Origin: CAYPOY01 sp964412395
GTDB taxonomy: Bacteria; Chloroflexota; Anaerolineae; B4-G1
Direction: 5' to 3'
Assembly: GCA_964412395.1 (NCBI GenBank)
Contig: CAYPOY010000045.1
Coordinates: 1 to 22,905, forward strand
DNA: 22,905 nucleotides
The stretch's first letter is position 1; each line of letters opens with the position of its first letter. This document shows positions 15,017 to 22,397 of this stretch, piece by piece. The translations under genes were made by a program, and so were the position numbers. Below the pieces are notes generated by a model. The model searched no databases, was not told the origin of the DNA, and saw only the letters and a program-made list of their open reading frames with translations.

Positions 15017-15193
15017 ATTGGTAGGAGAACTCGCTCTGAGGGCGGTCGTGCTCATCTCGGAGTGAATTGGCGGGATGAGAGCGACAAGTCATTGCGCTAT
15101 GAATACGTAGCCAGGGGTGTTAATCTCGCCAAGTGGACACATTATGCTGGCCCTCTTGTCGCAGTCCCATGTTCGTCATCTCCTCTGGAGTAG
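15017..15193 (+). pseudogene. Degenerate fragment of a second TPR/carbohydrate-binding-like gene
   Basis: The frame from ATT 15017 to TAG 15191-15193 encodes a piece clearly related to residues 458-505 of the protein at 11621-13261, and both end in Leu-Glu-stop. RSEGGRAHLGVNWRD and SLRYEYVAR are identical in both; over 44 aligned residues I count 33 identities. Many codons differ silently (GCC/GCT, CGA/CGG, TAT/TAC, GTT/GTC), so this is an old paralogue rather than a fresh copy. About 30 codons are missing before the end, and the upstream codon aligned with Leu (TTG) is TAG, so it has no start and is broken. The rest of 14993-15291 holds no other gene; GAGGTGA at 15278-15284 is the ribosome-binding site of the next gene. 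Confidence 0.8.
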
Positions 15194-15291
15194 ATACAGC
15201 GTTTCGCCTATTCTGCTCAAGAGGCGTCCCATGTCCATTTTCGCCAGAGTCAAGTTACTAATTATCTCTGTTTAGTCGAGGTGACCCAACT

Positions 15292-16458
15292 ATGGGATTG
15301 AAAAGCTCTCAGCCTTCTCTTATTCTTGTCGGCCCTCTGCCCCCTCCATACGGCGGGCCTTCGGTCCACTTCCAGATGTTAGTGGAAGAGGTGGATAAGC
15401 GCTCCATTTCTTGTGATGTCGTTGATCTGACCAGCAAGAGATTTCAGAGCAACGTATTTGCACTGGGCCGAGTATGGGAGTATGTGGGTATTCTGAGAGA
15501 TTACTTTCAGAAGACTCTTTTTGGTAAAAGGACAGTCTATATCCTCATCGCTCAGTCCCGTTCTGGTTTTTTCCGCGATCTGTTGATGATCTGGTTTGCC
15601 TGGCTTAATAGGCATCGGATCATTTGTCATCTGCGTGGTGGTAACTATGGTAACTTTTATGCCGCACAACCTCATTGGCTGCAGTGGCTGATACGTCGAA
15701 CCCTACGTAGAGTTGATACTATTGTGGTGTTGAGCAAACGATTGGTAGATATGTTTGACTTTGAACCATTGTTAAAGCCCAAGATTCGCGTTGTGCCTAA
15801 TGGTTTGCCATTTGCAGTAACTGCGCCCGTCGAACCGAAAACACTGCCCGTCAATCAATCGGAACCGATCCGGTTGCTATACCTTTCTAACCTTGTCGAA
15901 TCCAAAGGGTATTTGGACCTCCTTGAAGCCGTTCACATTCTGGTGGGTCAATACGGCTTGAATATTCAGTGTCATTTCTGCGGTGCTTTTATGGCCAATC
16001 CGTCTGATGATGTACGCGTAAGGAGCGTTGAGCATGGGCAAAAGTTGTTTGAGAACTATGTGCAAGAGCAATGCCTGCAAGAGTATGTAGAATACAAAGG
16101 AACCGTGTCTGGAGTGGCAAAGATATACGAACTTGGGCAAGCACACTTTTTTGTCTTGCCGACCAACTATAGCAATGAAGGGCAACCCGTGTCAATTATC
16201 GAGGCTATGGCCTATGGCAATGTGGTTATATCCACTGATTACCGAGCTATTCCGGACATGGTGGTGGATGGTGTGACGGGACGTTTGGTTCCTTATGGGC
16301 AACCCGAGGTGAGCGCACATACCATTGCCGACTTGGTGGCCAATCCTTGGCAATATCGGGATATGAGTAGAGCAGCTATCGAGCGCTATCAACAGAAATT
16401 CACACGGGAGGCTTATTTGGCTCGCATTATACCTTTGCTTCAGGCCAGTGGTGCATAA
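15292..16458 (+). CDS. Glycosyltransferase family 4 (GT-B fold)
   Basis: A 388-residue GT-B glycosyltransferase. The N-terminal domain opens with LILVGPLPPPYGGPSVHFQML (about residues 10-30), the glycine-rich acceptor-side loop of family 4. The C-terminal Rossmann domain contains RLLYLSNLVESKGYLDLLEA near residue 197 and the family's E-x7-E motif in NEGQPVSIIEAMAYG near residue 300, which binds the nucleotide-sugar donor. HLRGGNYGNFY in the middle is typical of this subgroup. Donor and acceptor are not readable from sequence. ATG 15292 has GAGGTGA at 15278-15284. It follows the pseudogene region and begins the third gene group, 54 bases ahead of a second GT4. Confidence 0.88.
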   Translation: MGLKSSQPSLILVGPLPPPYGGPSVHFQMLVEEVDKRSISCDVVDLTSKRFQSNVFALGRVWEYVGILRDYFQKTLFGKRTVYILIAQSRSGFFRDLLMIWFAWLNRHRIICHLRGGNYGNFYAAQPHWLQWLIRRTLRRVDTIVVLSKRLVDMFDFEPLLKPKIRVVPNGLPFAVTAPVEPKTLPVNQSEPIRLLYLSNLVESKGYLDLLEAVHILVGQYGLNIQCHFCGAFMANPSDDVRVRSVEHGQKLFENYVQEQCLQEYVEYKGTVSGVAKIYELGQAHFFVLPTNYSNEGQPVSIIEAMAYGNVVISTDYRAIPDMVVDGVTGRLVPYGQPEVSAHTIADLVANPWQYRDMSRAAIERYQQKFTREAYLARIIPLLQASGA

Positions 16459-16512
16459 GCGAGGTGATTAGGAAATCTATTGGCGACTTGCAGATTGTGT
16501 GAAAGGGGTTTG

Positions 16513-17751
16513 ATGAGAGTATTGACCCTATCCCAGTGGTACATCCCCGAACCTGATATCAAAATTCACTTGTTGGCTCAAGACCTTGCGGCTCGTGGTC
16601 ATCAGGTGACCTCTATCACTGGGTTTCCCAACTACCCGCAAGGGCGTATTTATCCAGGTTACCGCCAACGGTTTTGGCAGTGGGAACGTAAGGATGGTAT
16701 GCGAGTGCTACGCTTGCCACTCTACCCCGACCACAGCCGCTCTAAGGTGCATCGGACGCTGAACTACCTTAGTTTCGCCGCCTCCGCAGCGTTGCTGGGA
16801 CCGGCGCTATGTGGTCCGGCCGACGTGATGTGGGTCTATCATCCGCCGCTCACCGTGGGCATACCAGCCTGGTGGATTGGCCTGTTGCGACGAGTTCCCT
16901 TCATCTACGAGATTCAGGATATGTGGCCGGAAACAATGGCTGCCACCCGGATGATCTCGAATGGCCTGGTCGTGGACTGGTTGGGCAAACTGGCAAAATT
17001 TGTCTACCAACGAGCTGCCGCCATCACGGTGATTTCTCCGGGTTTTAAGCAGAACCTGATCGCCAAAGGTGTGCCTTCTGAAAAGATACACGTGATCTCC
17101 AACTGGGCCGACGAGGAAATTTATCGTCCAGTATCGCCAGACCTGACCCTGGCGGACCGGCACAAGTTAAGAGGGCGGTTCAACGTTATCTATGGTGGCA
17201 ATCTGGGCGCAGCGCAAGCAATGGGCAATGTGCTGGCAGCGGCAGCGCTATTACGTGATCTGCCAGAAGTACAGTTTGTGTTGATTGGCGATGGTGTGGA
17301 CGAGGCGGCGTTGCGGCGACAGGCAACCGAACAAGGACTAGATAATGTGCATTTCGTTGGTCGCCAGCCAGTAGAGCGGATGCCATACTTTTTCGCACTG
17401 GCCGATGTACTGCTAATTCATCTAAGGCGTGACCCGCTGTTTGAGATTACCATCCCCGGTAAGACCATTGCCTACCTGGCGTGTGGGAGGCCGATTCTTG
17501 GTGTCGTAGCAGGCGATGCGGCAGACGTGGTGCAGGATGCTGGCGCGGGGCTGATTTGTCCGCCAGAGGACCCAGCAGCCCTGGCCCAGGCTGTGCGTGA
17601 TCTTTTTGCAATGCCTGCTGAACAGCGTGAGGCAATGGGGCAGGCAGGGCGGCGGGCTTTTCTTGAAAACTACACCCGCCAGGTTCTGGTAGATCGGTAT
17701 GAGGCGTTGTTTCAAGAGGTAATGCAGCGTTATAGACCCAACGGTGGGTGA
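16513..17751 (+). CDS. WbuB-like glycosyltransferase family 4
   Basis: A 412-residue GT-B enzyme resembling WbuB-type transferases, which add L-FucNAc in E. coli O26-like O antigens. N-terminal TLSQWYIPEPDIKIHLLAQ, GFPNYPQGRIYPGY, and the central YEIQDMWPETMAATRM are signatures of this subgroup. The C-terminal domain has VIYGGNLGAAQAM and FEITIPGKTIAYLACGRPI, the donor-binding stretch. The UDP-N-acetyl-deoxyhexosamine module at 18720-21743 makes an L-FucNAc- or L-QuiNAc-type donor the natural guess, though this is inference from context. I chose ATG 16513, with GAAAGGGG at 16501-16508 just upstream, over an in-frame TTG at 16480; it puts the conserved MRVLTLSQWY at the N-terminus. Confidence 0.87.
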   Translation: MRVLTLSQWYIPEPDIKIHLLAQDLAARGHQVTSITGFPNYPQGRIYPGYRQRFWQWERKDGMRVLRLPLYPDHSRSKVHRTLNYLSFAASAALLGPALCGPADVMWVYHPPLTVGIPAWWIGLLRRVPFIYEIQDMWPETMAATRMISNGLVVDWLGKLAKFVYQRAAAITVISPGFKQNLIAKGVPSEKIHVISNWADEEIYRPVSPDLTLADRHKLRGRFNVIYGGNLGAAQAMGNVLAAAALLRDLPEVQFVLIGDGVDEAALRRQATEQGLDNVHFVGRQPVERMPYFFALADVLLIHLRRDPLFEITIPGKTIAYLACGRPILGVVAGDAADVVQDAGAGLICPPEDPAALAQAVRDLFAMPAEQREAMGQAGRRAFLENYTRQVLVDRYEALFQEVMQRYRPNGG

Positions 17752-17778
17752 TTCGGTCATAAAAGGATAGCAAATATT

Positions 17779-18714
17779 ATGAAAACTCTGGTTACTGGTG
17801 GCGCTGGTTTTATCGGTTCCAACATTGTCCGTCTTTTGGTTAAAGAAAGTCATGAGGTAACAGTACTGGATAATCTGTTATCTGGCTATCGTAGCAATAT
17901 TGATCCTTTTCGTGAAATCAAGTTTGTCGAGGGGGATGTGCGCGATGCAGGGACTGTGGCCCAGGTGATGGATGGTGTGGAAGTGGTTTTCCATCTTGCG
18001 GCGTCGGTGGGCAATACGCGCTCCATTGAGCATCCAATTGAGGATTCGGAAATCAATGTAATCGGCACGTTGCGTGTGCTGGAGGCAGCTCGGAGCGCAG
18101 GAGTGCGCAAGATCATCTTTTCATCGTCGGCGGGTATCTTTGGGGAACTAAAGACCCTCCCGATCCAGGAGGATCACCCAGTGGAGCCCGATTCACCTTA
18201 TGGAGCCAGCAAATTGGCGGCAGAAAAGCTCTGCCTGGCTTATGCCAAGCTCTATCCCCCATTGGAGTGCGTTTGCCTGCGTTACTTTAACGTATATGGT
18301 ATCAATCAGCGCTACGATGCCTACGGTAACGTCATTCCTATCTTTGCCCACCGGATGTTGCATAATATGCCGGTGATTATTTTCGGTGATGGAGAACAGA
18401 CTCGTGATTTTGTAAATGTGCGGGACGTGGCGCAGGCCAATTACAAGGCGGCCCTGGCGCGAAGGGTCTCCGGCGCTTTCAATATTGCAAGCGGTACGCG
18501 CATTACGATCAACCGTTTGGTAAAAATGATGATTGAGGCCAGTGATATTGAGCCAGTTGTGGAATATGGACCGCCTCGCAAGGGCGACGTGCGTCACAGT
18601 CTGGCGGACGTCTCGGCGGCCAGAGCGACTTTTGGGTATGAGCCTGCTGTGGGGATGGAGGAAGGTCTGGCAGAGTATATGGAATGGGCCGCCAATGAAC
18701 TGAAAGGAGTGTAG
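17779..18714 (+). CDS. NAD-dependent UDP-sugar 4-epimerase (GalE/WbpP-like)
   Basis: A 311-residue extended-SDR epimerase. NAD-binding GGAGFIGSN is at residues 7-15. The catalytic serines are in SSSAGIFG (115-122) and the YGASK pair is Y141/K145. RYFNVYGINQRYDAYGNVIP and FGDGEQTRDFVNVRDV are the substrate-binding segments of UDP-glucose/UDP-GlcNAc 4-epimerases. It should interconvert gluco and galacto forms of a UDP-hexose or UDP-N-acetylhexosamine in the cytosol. It could instead be one of the related dehydratases, but the pattern favours 4-epimerase. The ribosome-binding site AAAGGAT is at 17762-17768. It ends 5 bases before the reductase gene and so joins the following UDP-amino-sugar group. 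Confidence 0.85.
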   Translation: MKTLVTGGAGFIGSNIVRLLVKESHEVTVLDNLLSGYRSNIDPFREIKFVEGDVRDAGTVAQVMDGVEVVFHLAASVGNTRSIEHPIEDSEINVIGTLRVLEAARSAGVRKIIFSSSAGIFGELKTLPIQEDHPVEPDSPYGASKLAAEKLCLAYAKLYPPLECVCLRYFNVYGINQRYDAYGNVIPIFAHRMLHNMPVIIFGDGEQTRDFVNVRDVAQANYKAALARRVSGAFNIASGTRITINRLVKMMIEASDIEPVVEYGPPRKGDVRHSLADVSAARATFGYEPAVGMEEGLAEYMEWAANELKGV

Positions 18715-18719
18715 TAACG

Positions 18720-19622
18720 ATGCGTGTTTTGATTTTGGGCGGGGAGGGGATGCTGGGGCACAAAGTGTTCCAGGTGCTGAGCAAGCGATTCGAGACGTTT
18801 GCCACATTTCGGGATTTCAACGGTTTGTGGCGTCGTTACCCGATGTATGCAGACGCAGATCCAAGCCGCACCGTCGGTGGCGTAGACGTGATGGACTTTG
18901 ACACCGTGATCCGCACCTTTGCCCAGGTAAAGCCTGATGCGGCCATCAATTGCATCGGCATCATCAAGCAACTGAAAGAAGCTAAGGATCCGATTATCAG
19001 CATCAACCTGAACTCGCTTTTCCCGCACCGTTTAGCAGAACTTTGCGCCGCGACGGGGACGCGCATGTTGCACATGAGCACAGACTGCGTGTTCAGTGGG
19101 GACAAAGGGAACTATACCGAAGAGGACGTATCTGACGCCGAGGATTTGTACGGGCGAACGAAACTGCTGGGCGAGGTGAACCGCGAGGGATGTCTGACTA
19201 TGCGCACCTCGATCTTTGGACGTGACTTTGCCAAACAGAGCGCCTTGCTAGAGTGGTTCCTTAGTAATCGCGGCAGGCAGGTGCGGGGTTATGTAAACGC
19301 GATTTACACCGGCTTCCCCACACGAGTGCTCGCCCGCATTATGGGGGACTTGATCGCAGATTACCCCTACCTGTCGGGTCTATACCAGGTCTCTAGTGAT
19401 CCCATCAACAAGTACGACCTTTTGGTCAAGATCCGCGATGCTATGGGATTGGACATCGAGATCGAGCCCGATGAGGATTTTCACTGCGACCGCAGTCTGG
19501 ATTCGTCCCGCTTCCGGGCAGAGACCAGTTATACCATTCCCAGTTGGGATGAAATGATCGCGGAACTGGCACAGGATGATACACCCTATGATGAATGGAG
19601 AGAACAGTATGCAACCACTTGA
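18720..19622 (+). CDS. RmlD-like SDR reductase (UDP-4-keto-6-deoxy-L-sugar reductase)
   Basis: A 300-residue reductase of the RmlD (dTDP-4-dehydrorhamnose reductase) branch of extended SDRs. The coenzyme loop is LILGGEGMLGHKVF (residues 4-17). HMSTDCVFSG near 118-127 is the RmlD-type STDYVFDG motif, and YGRTK gives Y144/K148. The next two genes convert UDP-GlcNAc to a UDP-L-sugar, so it most likely reduces C4 of a UDP-4-keto-6-deoxy-2-acetamido-L-hexose. It lacks the C-terminal cupin domain of CapF/FnlB and is about 70 residues shorter. It is thus more like the RmlD-type reductase of the V. cholerae O37/E. coli O145 UDP-L-QuiNAc route (WbvR type). The 3' end overlaps the dehydratase gene by 14 bases. 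Confidence 0.8.
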   Translation: MRVLILGGEGMLGHKVFQVLSKRFETFATFRDFNGLWRRYPMYADADPSRTVGGVDVMDFDTVIRTFAQVKPDAAINCIGIIKQLKEAKDPIISINLNSLFPHRLAELCAATGTRMLHMSTDCVFSGDKGNYTEEDVSDAEDLYGRTKLLGEVNREGCLTMRTSIFGRDFAKQSALLEWFLSNRGRQVRGYVNAIYTGFPTRVLARIMGDLIADYPYLSGLYQVSSDPINKYDLLVKIRDAMGLDIEIEPDEDFHCDRSLDSSRFRAETSYTIPSWDEMIAELAQDDTPYDEWREQYATT

Positions 19623-20655
19623 AGGTAAACGGATTCTGGTGACCGGCGGCACCGGATCGCTGGGGCAGACGCTGGTGCGCCGGCTGTTGACCGGTGAGAT
19701 GGGCCATCCGGCCAAGGTCACCGTCTTTTCCCGCGACGAGGCCAAACAACACTACATACGCCTGGAATATCTGCAGCGCCACGCGGCCACCGACGAGGTC
19801 ATCTACCGCAACTCACAGGAGTTACTGGCGTTTCGCATCGGCAACGTGCGCGACTATTCTTCGGTCTTGAGAGCAGTGCGTGAAGCAGACGTCGTTTTCC
19901 ACGCTGCGGCGCTCAAACAGGTGCCCACCTGCGAATACTTCCCATTCGAAGCCGTGCTGACCAACGTCGTCGGCCCCCAGAACGTCGTGCGCGCCATCCA
20001 GGAGAACACCAACTCGGTTGAATTGGTGATCGGCGTCTCCACGGACAAGGCCTGCAAGCCGGTCAACGTGATGGGTATGACCAAGGCGTTACAGGAACGT
20101 ATCTTTATCGAGGCCAACCGGAATTGTCCACGCACTCGTTTCCTATGCGTGCGCTACGGTAACGTCATCGCCTCGCGTGGGTCGGTCATTCCTCTCTTTC
20201 TAGACCAGATTCGACAGGGTGGCCCGGTGACAATTACCCTCAAAAAGATGACACGCTTCCTCCTCAGCCTCGACCGGGCGGTGGACACTGTTTTTGCAGC
20301 CGTGCGCACGGGACTGGCCGGAGAGACCTATATACCGCAAGTTCCAGCGGCGCGCATGGTGGACGTGGCCCAGGTTCTGATCAACGGGCGAGACATTCCC
20401 ATTATTTACACCGGCATTCGGCCCGGCGAAAAGGTACACGAAATCATGGTCTCGGAAGAGGAACGTCATCGTACTATCGAGCGGGATGGCTATTACGTCA
20501 TCTGCCCGATCCTGCCCGAGTTGCGCCAGGCGACCATTGACCAGCCAGTCCTGACCGGCGAGTACTCCTCGGCCAACGTGACGCTCGATCACGATGGGCT
20601 GCGGGCGCTGTTGGCACCCTATCTGGAAGGCGAACCGGCGGGGGTGGTGGCTTGA
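19609..20655 (+). CDS. UDP-GlcNAc 4,6-dehydratase/5-epimerase, CapE/WbjB/FnlA-like
   Basis: A 348-residue polysaccharide-biosynthesis SDR of the inverting UDP-GlcNAc dehydratase group. The N-terminal NAD loop is ILVTGGTGSLGQTLVRRL. STDKACKPVNVMGMTK spans about residues 144-159 and has the CapE/WbjB form: Met (M155) in place of the classical catalytic Tyr, with K159 kept. RYGNVIASRGSVIPLF and MTRFLLSLDRAV are family segments. It turns UDP-GlcNAc into a 4-keto-6-deoxy-L-hexosamine intermediate for the neighbouring reductase. I chose ATG 19609, with GGAGAG at 19597-19602, over the in-frame ATG at 19576 because it starts right before the Rossmann fold and leaves a 14-base overlap. The end overlaps the epimerase gene at TTGA. 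GC content is visibly higher from here on. Confidence 0.88.
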   Translation: MQPLEGKRILVTGGTGSLGQTLVRRLLTGEMGHPAKVTVFSRDEAKQHYIRLEYLQRHAATDEVIYRNSQELLAFRIGNVRDYSSVLRAVREADVVFHAAALKQVPTCEYFPFEAVLTNVVGPQNVVRAIQENTNSVELVIGVSTDKACKPVNVMGMTKALQERIFIEANRNCPRTRFLCVRYGNVIASRGSVIPLFLDQIRQGGPVTITLKKMTRFLLSLDRAVDTVFAAVRTGLAGETYIPQVPAARMVDVAQVLINGRDIPIIYTGIRPGEKVHEIMVSEEERHRTIERDGYYVICPILPELRQATIDQPVLTGEYSSANVTLDHDGLRALLAPYLEGEPAGVVA

Positions 20656-21743
20656 GGGTGATGACCCTATTCGGCACCCGGCCGGAGATCATCCGGCTGA
20701 GCGTGATTATCAAGCACCTGGATCGCTTCTGCGAGCAGGTGCTGGTGCATACCGGCCAGAACTATGACGAGAACCTGAGCGACGTCTTCTTCCGCGAGCT
20801 GGATCTGCGCCAGCCAGATCTGTACCTGGGCGTGCGGGCGTCCGATTTCGCCAGTCAGGTGGGTCAGATCATCGCTCGTTCCGGTGAGGCACTGGATCAG
20901 GTGCAGCCCGACCGGTTGCTTATCCTGGGCGACACCAACAGCGGCCTAGCCGCCATCGTCGCCGCCCGACGCGGCATCCCGGTCTTTCACCTGGAGGCCG
21001 GCAACCGCTGTTACGACGACCGCGTGCCAGAGGAGATCAACCGTTGCATCATTGACCATTGCAGCAACGTGCTGATGCCCTACACCCACCGCAGCAAGGA
21101 GAACCTGCTGCGCGAGGGCATTGAGCGCGAGCGCATCTTTGTCATCGGCAACCCGATCTATGAGGTGCTCAATACGTATGCCGCTCAGATTGAGACCAGC
21201 GATGTTTTGAGCCGTCTGGACGTGCAATCCCGCGGGTATTTCCTGGTTACCATGCATCGGGCCGAGAATGTGGACGATCCCGCCCGTTTGGAGCGGATGC
21301 TGCGGGGGCTGGCGCTGGTCGCCGACACATATCAGCAGCCTATGGTGGTCAGCCTGCATCCCCGCACTGCCGATAAGATGAGCGGGTTCGGCCTGGATCC
21401 CCAATCGGAGCGGGTACGGCTGCTCACGCCACTGGGCTTTTTCGATTTCGTCAAACTGGAGCGTAACGCTTGCTGCGTGCTCAGCGACAGCGGCACGGTG
21501 CAGGAGGAGTGTTGCATCTTCAAGGTGTCCAACGTCACCATTCGAGACGTGACAGAGCGAGCGGAAACGATCGAATGCGGCAGTAACGTATTGACTGGCA
21601 GTGATCCGGAGGCAATCCTGCGTGCTGTGGACATTGCGCTCAACTCGGCACGCGATTGGGTACCACCTGCCGAGTACGTGGAGCAGCACATTTCGACCGC
21701 CGTGACGAAGATCGTGTTGGGGTATCACTACCGCCCACGGTAA
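20652..21743 (+). CDS. UDP-GlcNAc 2-epimerase family (WecB-like; WbjD/FnlC/CapG type)
   Basis: A 363-residue non-hydrolysing UDP-N-acetylhexosamine 2-epimerase. MRVMTLFGTRPEIIRLS at the N-terminus is the family hallmark. LGDTNSGLAAIVAARRGIP and HLEAGNRCYDDRVPEEINR follow near residues 97-127, and the C-terminal domain has VVSLHPRTADKM and LSDSGTVQEECC, which bind UDP. In the order reductase-dehydratase-epimerase it fits the C2-epimerisation step that gives UDP-L-FucNAc or UDP-L-QuiNAc. Classic WecB (UDP-ManNAc) is less likely given the neighbours and the FnlC-like sequence. The start is TTG 20652, overlapping the previous stop (TTGA); GTG 20658 and ATG 20661 are alternatives, but TTG restores the usual N-terminus. 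Confidence 0.88.
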   Translation: MRVMTLFGTRPEIIRLSVIIKHLDRFCEQVLVHTGQNYDENLSDVFFRELDLRQPDLYLGVRASDFASQVGQIIARSGEALDQVQPDRLLILGDTNSGLAAIVAARRGIPVFHLEAGNRCYDDRVPEEINRCIIDHCSNVLMPYTHRSKENLLREGIERERIFVIGNPIYEVLNTYAAQIETSDVLSRLDVQSRGYFLVTMHRAENVDDPARLERMLRGLALVADTYQQPMVVSLHPRTADKMSGFGLDPQSERVRLLTPLGFFDFVKLERNACCVLSDSGTVQEECCIFKVSNVTIRDVTERAETIECGSNVLTGSDPEAILRAVDIALNSARDWVPPAEYVEQHISTAVTKIVLGYHYRPR

Positions 21744-21748
21744 CAAGG

Positions 21749-22396
21749 ATGGATGATCAGCGACTTAAATGCACTCTTGACCTAGCCCTGACTATCCCAG
21801 CCCTTGTCATCCTCTCACCACTGCTGGGCCTGGTTGCCGTGGCCATGCGGCTGACCCTGGGGTCTCCCGTTCTCTTCCGCCAGGTGCGCCCCGGCCTGCA
21901 CAGTAGAGCGTTCACCATCTACAAGTTCCGCACTATGACTGATGCCCACGACGCTCAGGGCAACCTGCTGCCCGACTCGCAGCGCCTGACGCCTTTGGGC
22001 CGCTTCCTGCGTAGCACCAGCCTGGACGAACTGCCAGAACTGTTCAACGTGCTGAAGGGTGACATGAGCCTGGTAGGGCCACGCCCTTTGTTGATGCAAT
22101 ACCTGGATCGCTACACCCCAGAGCAGATGCGCCGTCACGAGGCGAGGCCCGGCATCACCGGTTGGGCGCAGGTCAATGGGCGCAACGCCATCACCTGGGA
22201 GCAAAAGTTCGCGCTGGATGTGTGGTACGTGGATCACCGGTCCTTGTGGCTAGATTTGAAGATCATCGCCCTGACGGTGTGGAAGATCCTCAAGCGCGAG
22301 GGGATCAGCCAGCCGGGACAGGCGACGATGGAGGAGTATATGGGGGGCGGTATCTCTCACTCCACGTCACTCCCAACGACGGATGGAAGAGCATAG
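21749..22396 (+). CDS. Initiating phosphoglycosyltransferase (small bacterial sugar transferase, PglC/WlbG-like)
   Basis: A 215-residue monotopic phosphoglycosyltransferase. It has one N-terminal hydrophobic helix (DLALTIPALVILSPLLGLVA, residues 10-29) followed by the catalytic domain: FRQVRPG, YKFRTM, TSLDELPELFNVLKGDMSLVG with the Asp-Glu dyad, PRPLL and RPGITGWAQVNGRN. It transfers a sugar 1-phosphate from UDP-sugar to undecaprenyl phosphate, starting the repeat unit at the inner face of the membrane. The small form lacks the extra N-terminal helices of WcaJ/WbaP and often uses N-acetylated dideoxy sugars, consistent with the module just upstream. I chose ATG 21749 rather than an upstream start at 21656 inside the 2-epimerase gene because it gives the usual family N-terminus; the Shine-Dalgarno there is weak (AAGG directly adjacent). 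Confidence 0.9.
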   Translation: MDDQRLKCTLDLALTIPALVILSPLLGLVAVAMRLTLGSPVLFRQVRPGLHSRAFTIYKFRTMTDAHDAQGNLLPDSQRLTPLGRFLRSTSLDELPELFNVLKGDMSLVGPRPLLMQYLDRYTPEQMRRHEARPGITGWAQVNGRNAITWEQKFALDVWYVDHRSLWLDLKIIALTVWKILKREGISQPGQATMEEYMGGGISHSTSLPTTDGRA

Positions 22397-22397
22397 T

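Noticed and set aside
14993..15291. Insertion-sequence remnant between the phosphodiesterase and the GT4 gene
   Set aside because: No terminal inverted repeats or transposase-like frame; the content is explained by a degenerate paralogue of the TPR gene.
18193..18807. 204-codon reverse-strand open frame
   Set aside because: Spans the junction of two forward genes with clear SDR motifs; no family resemblance.
20946..21746. 266-codon reverse-strand open frame
   Set aside because: It lies opposite the well-supported UDP-GlcNAc 2-epimerase gene in GC-rich DNA and has no motif; a shadow of that gene's codon pattern.
21656..21748. 31-codon N-terminal extension of the sugar transferase
   Set aside because: It would overlap the 2-epimerase gene by almost 90 bases and its sequence is not like the family; ATG 21749 gives the usual N-terminus.
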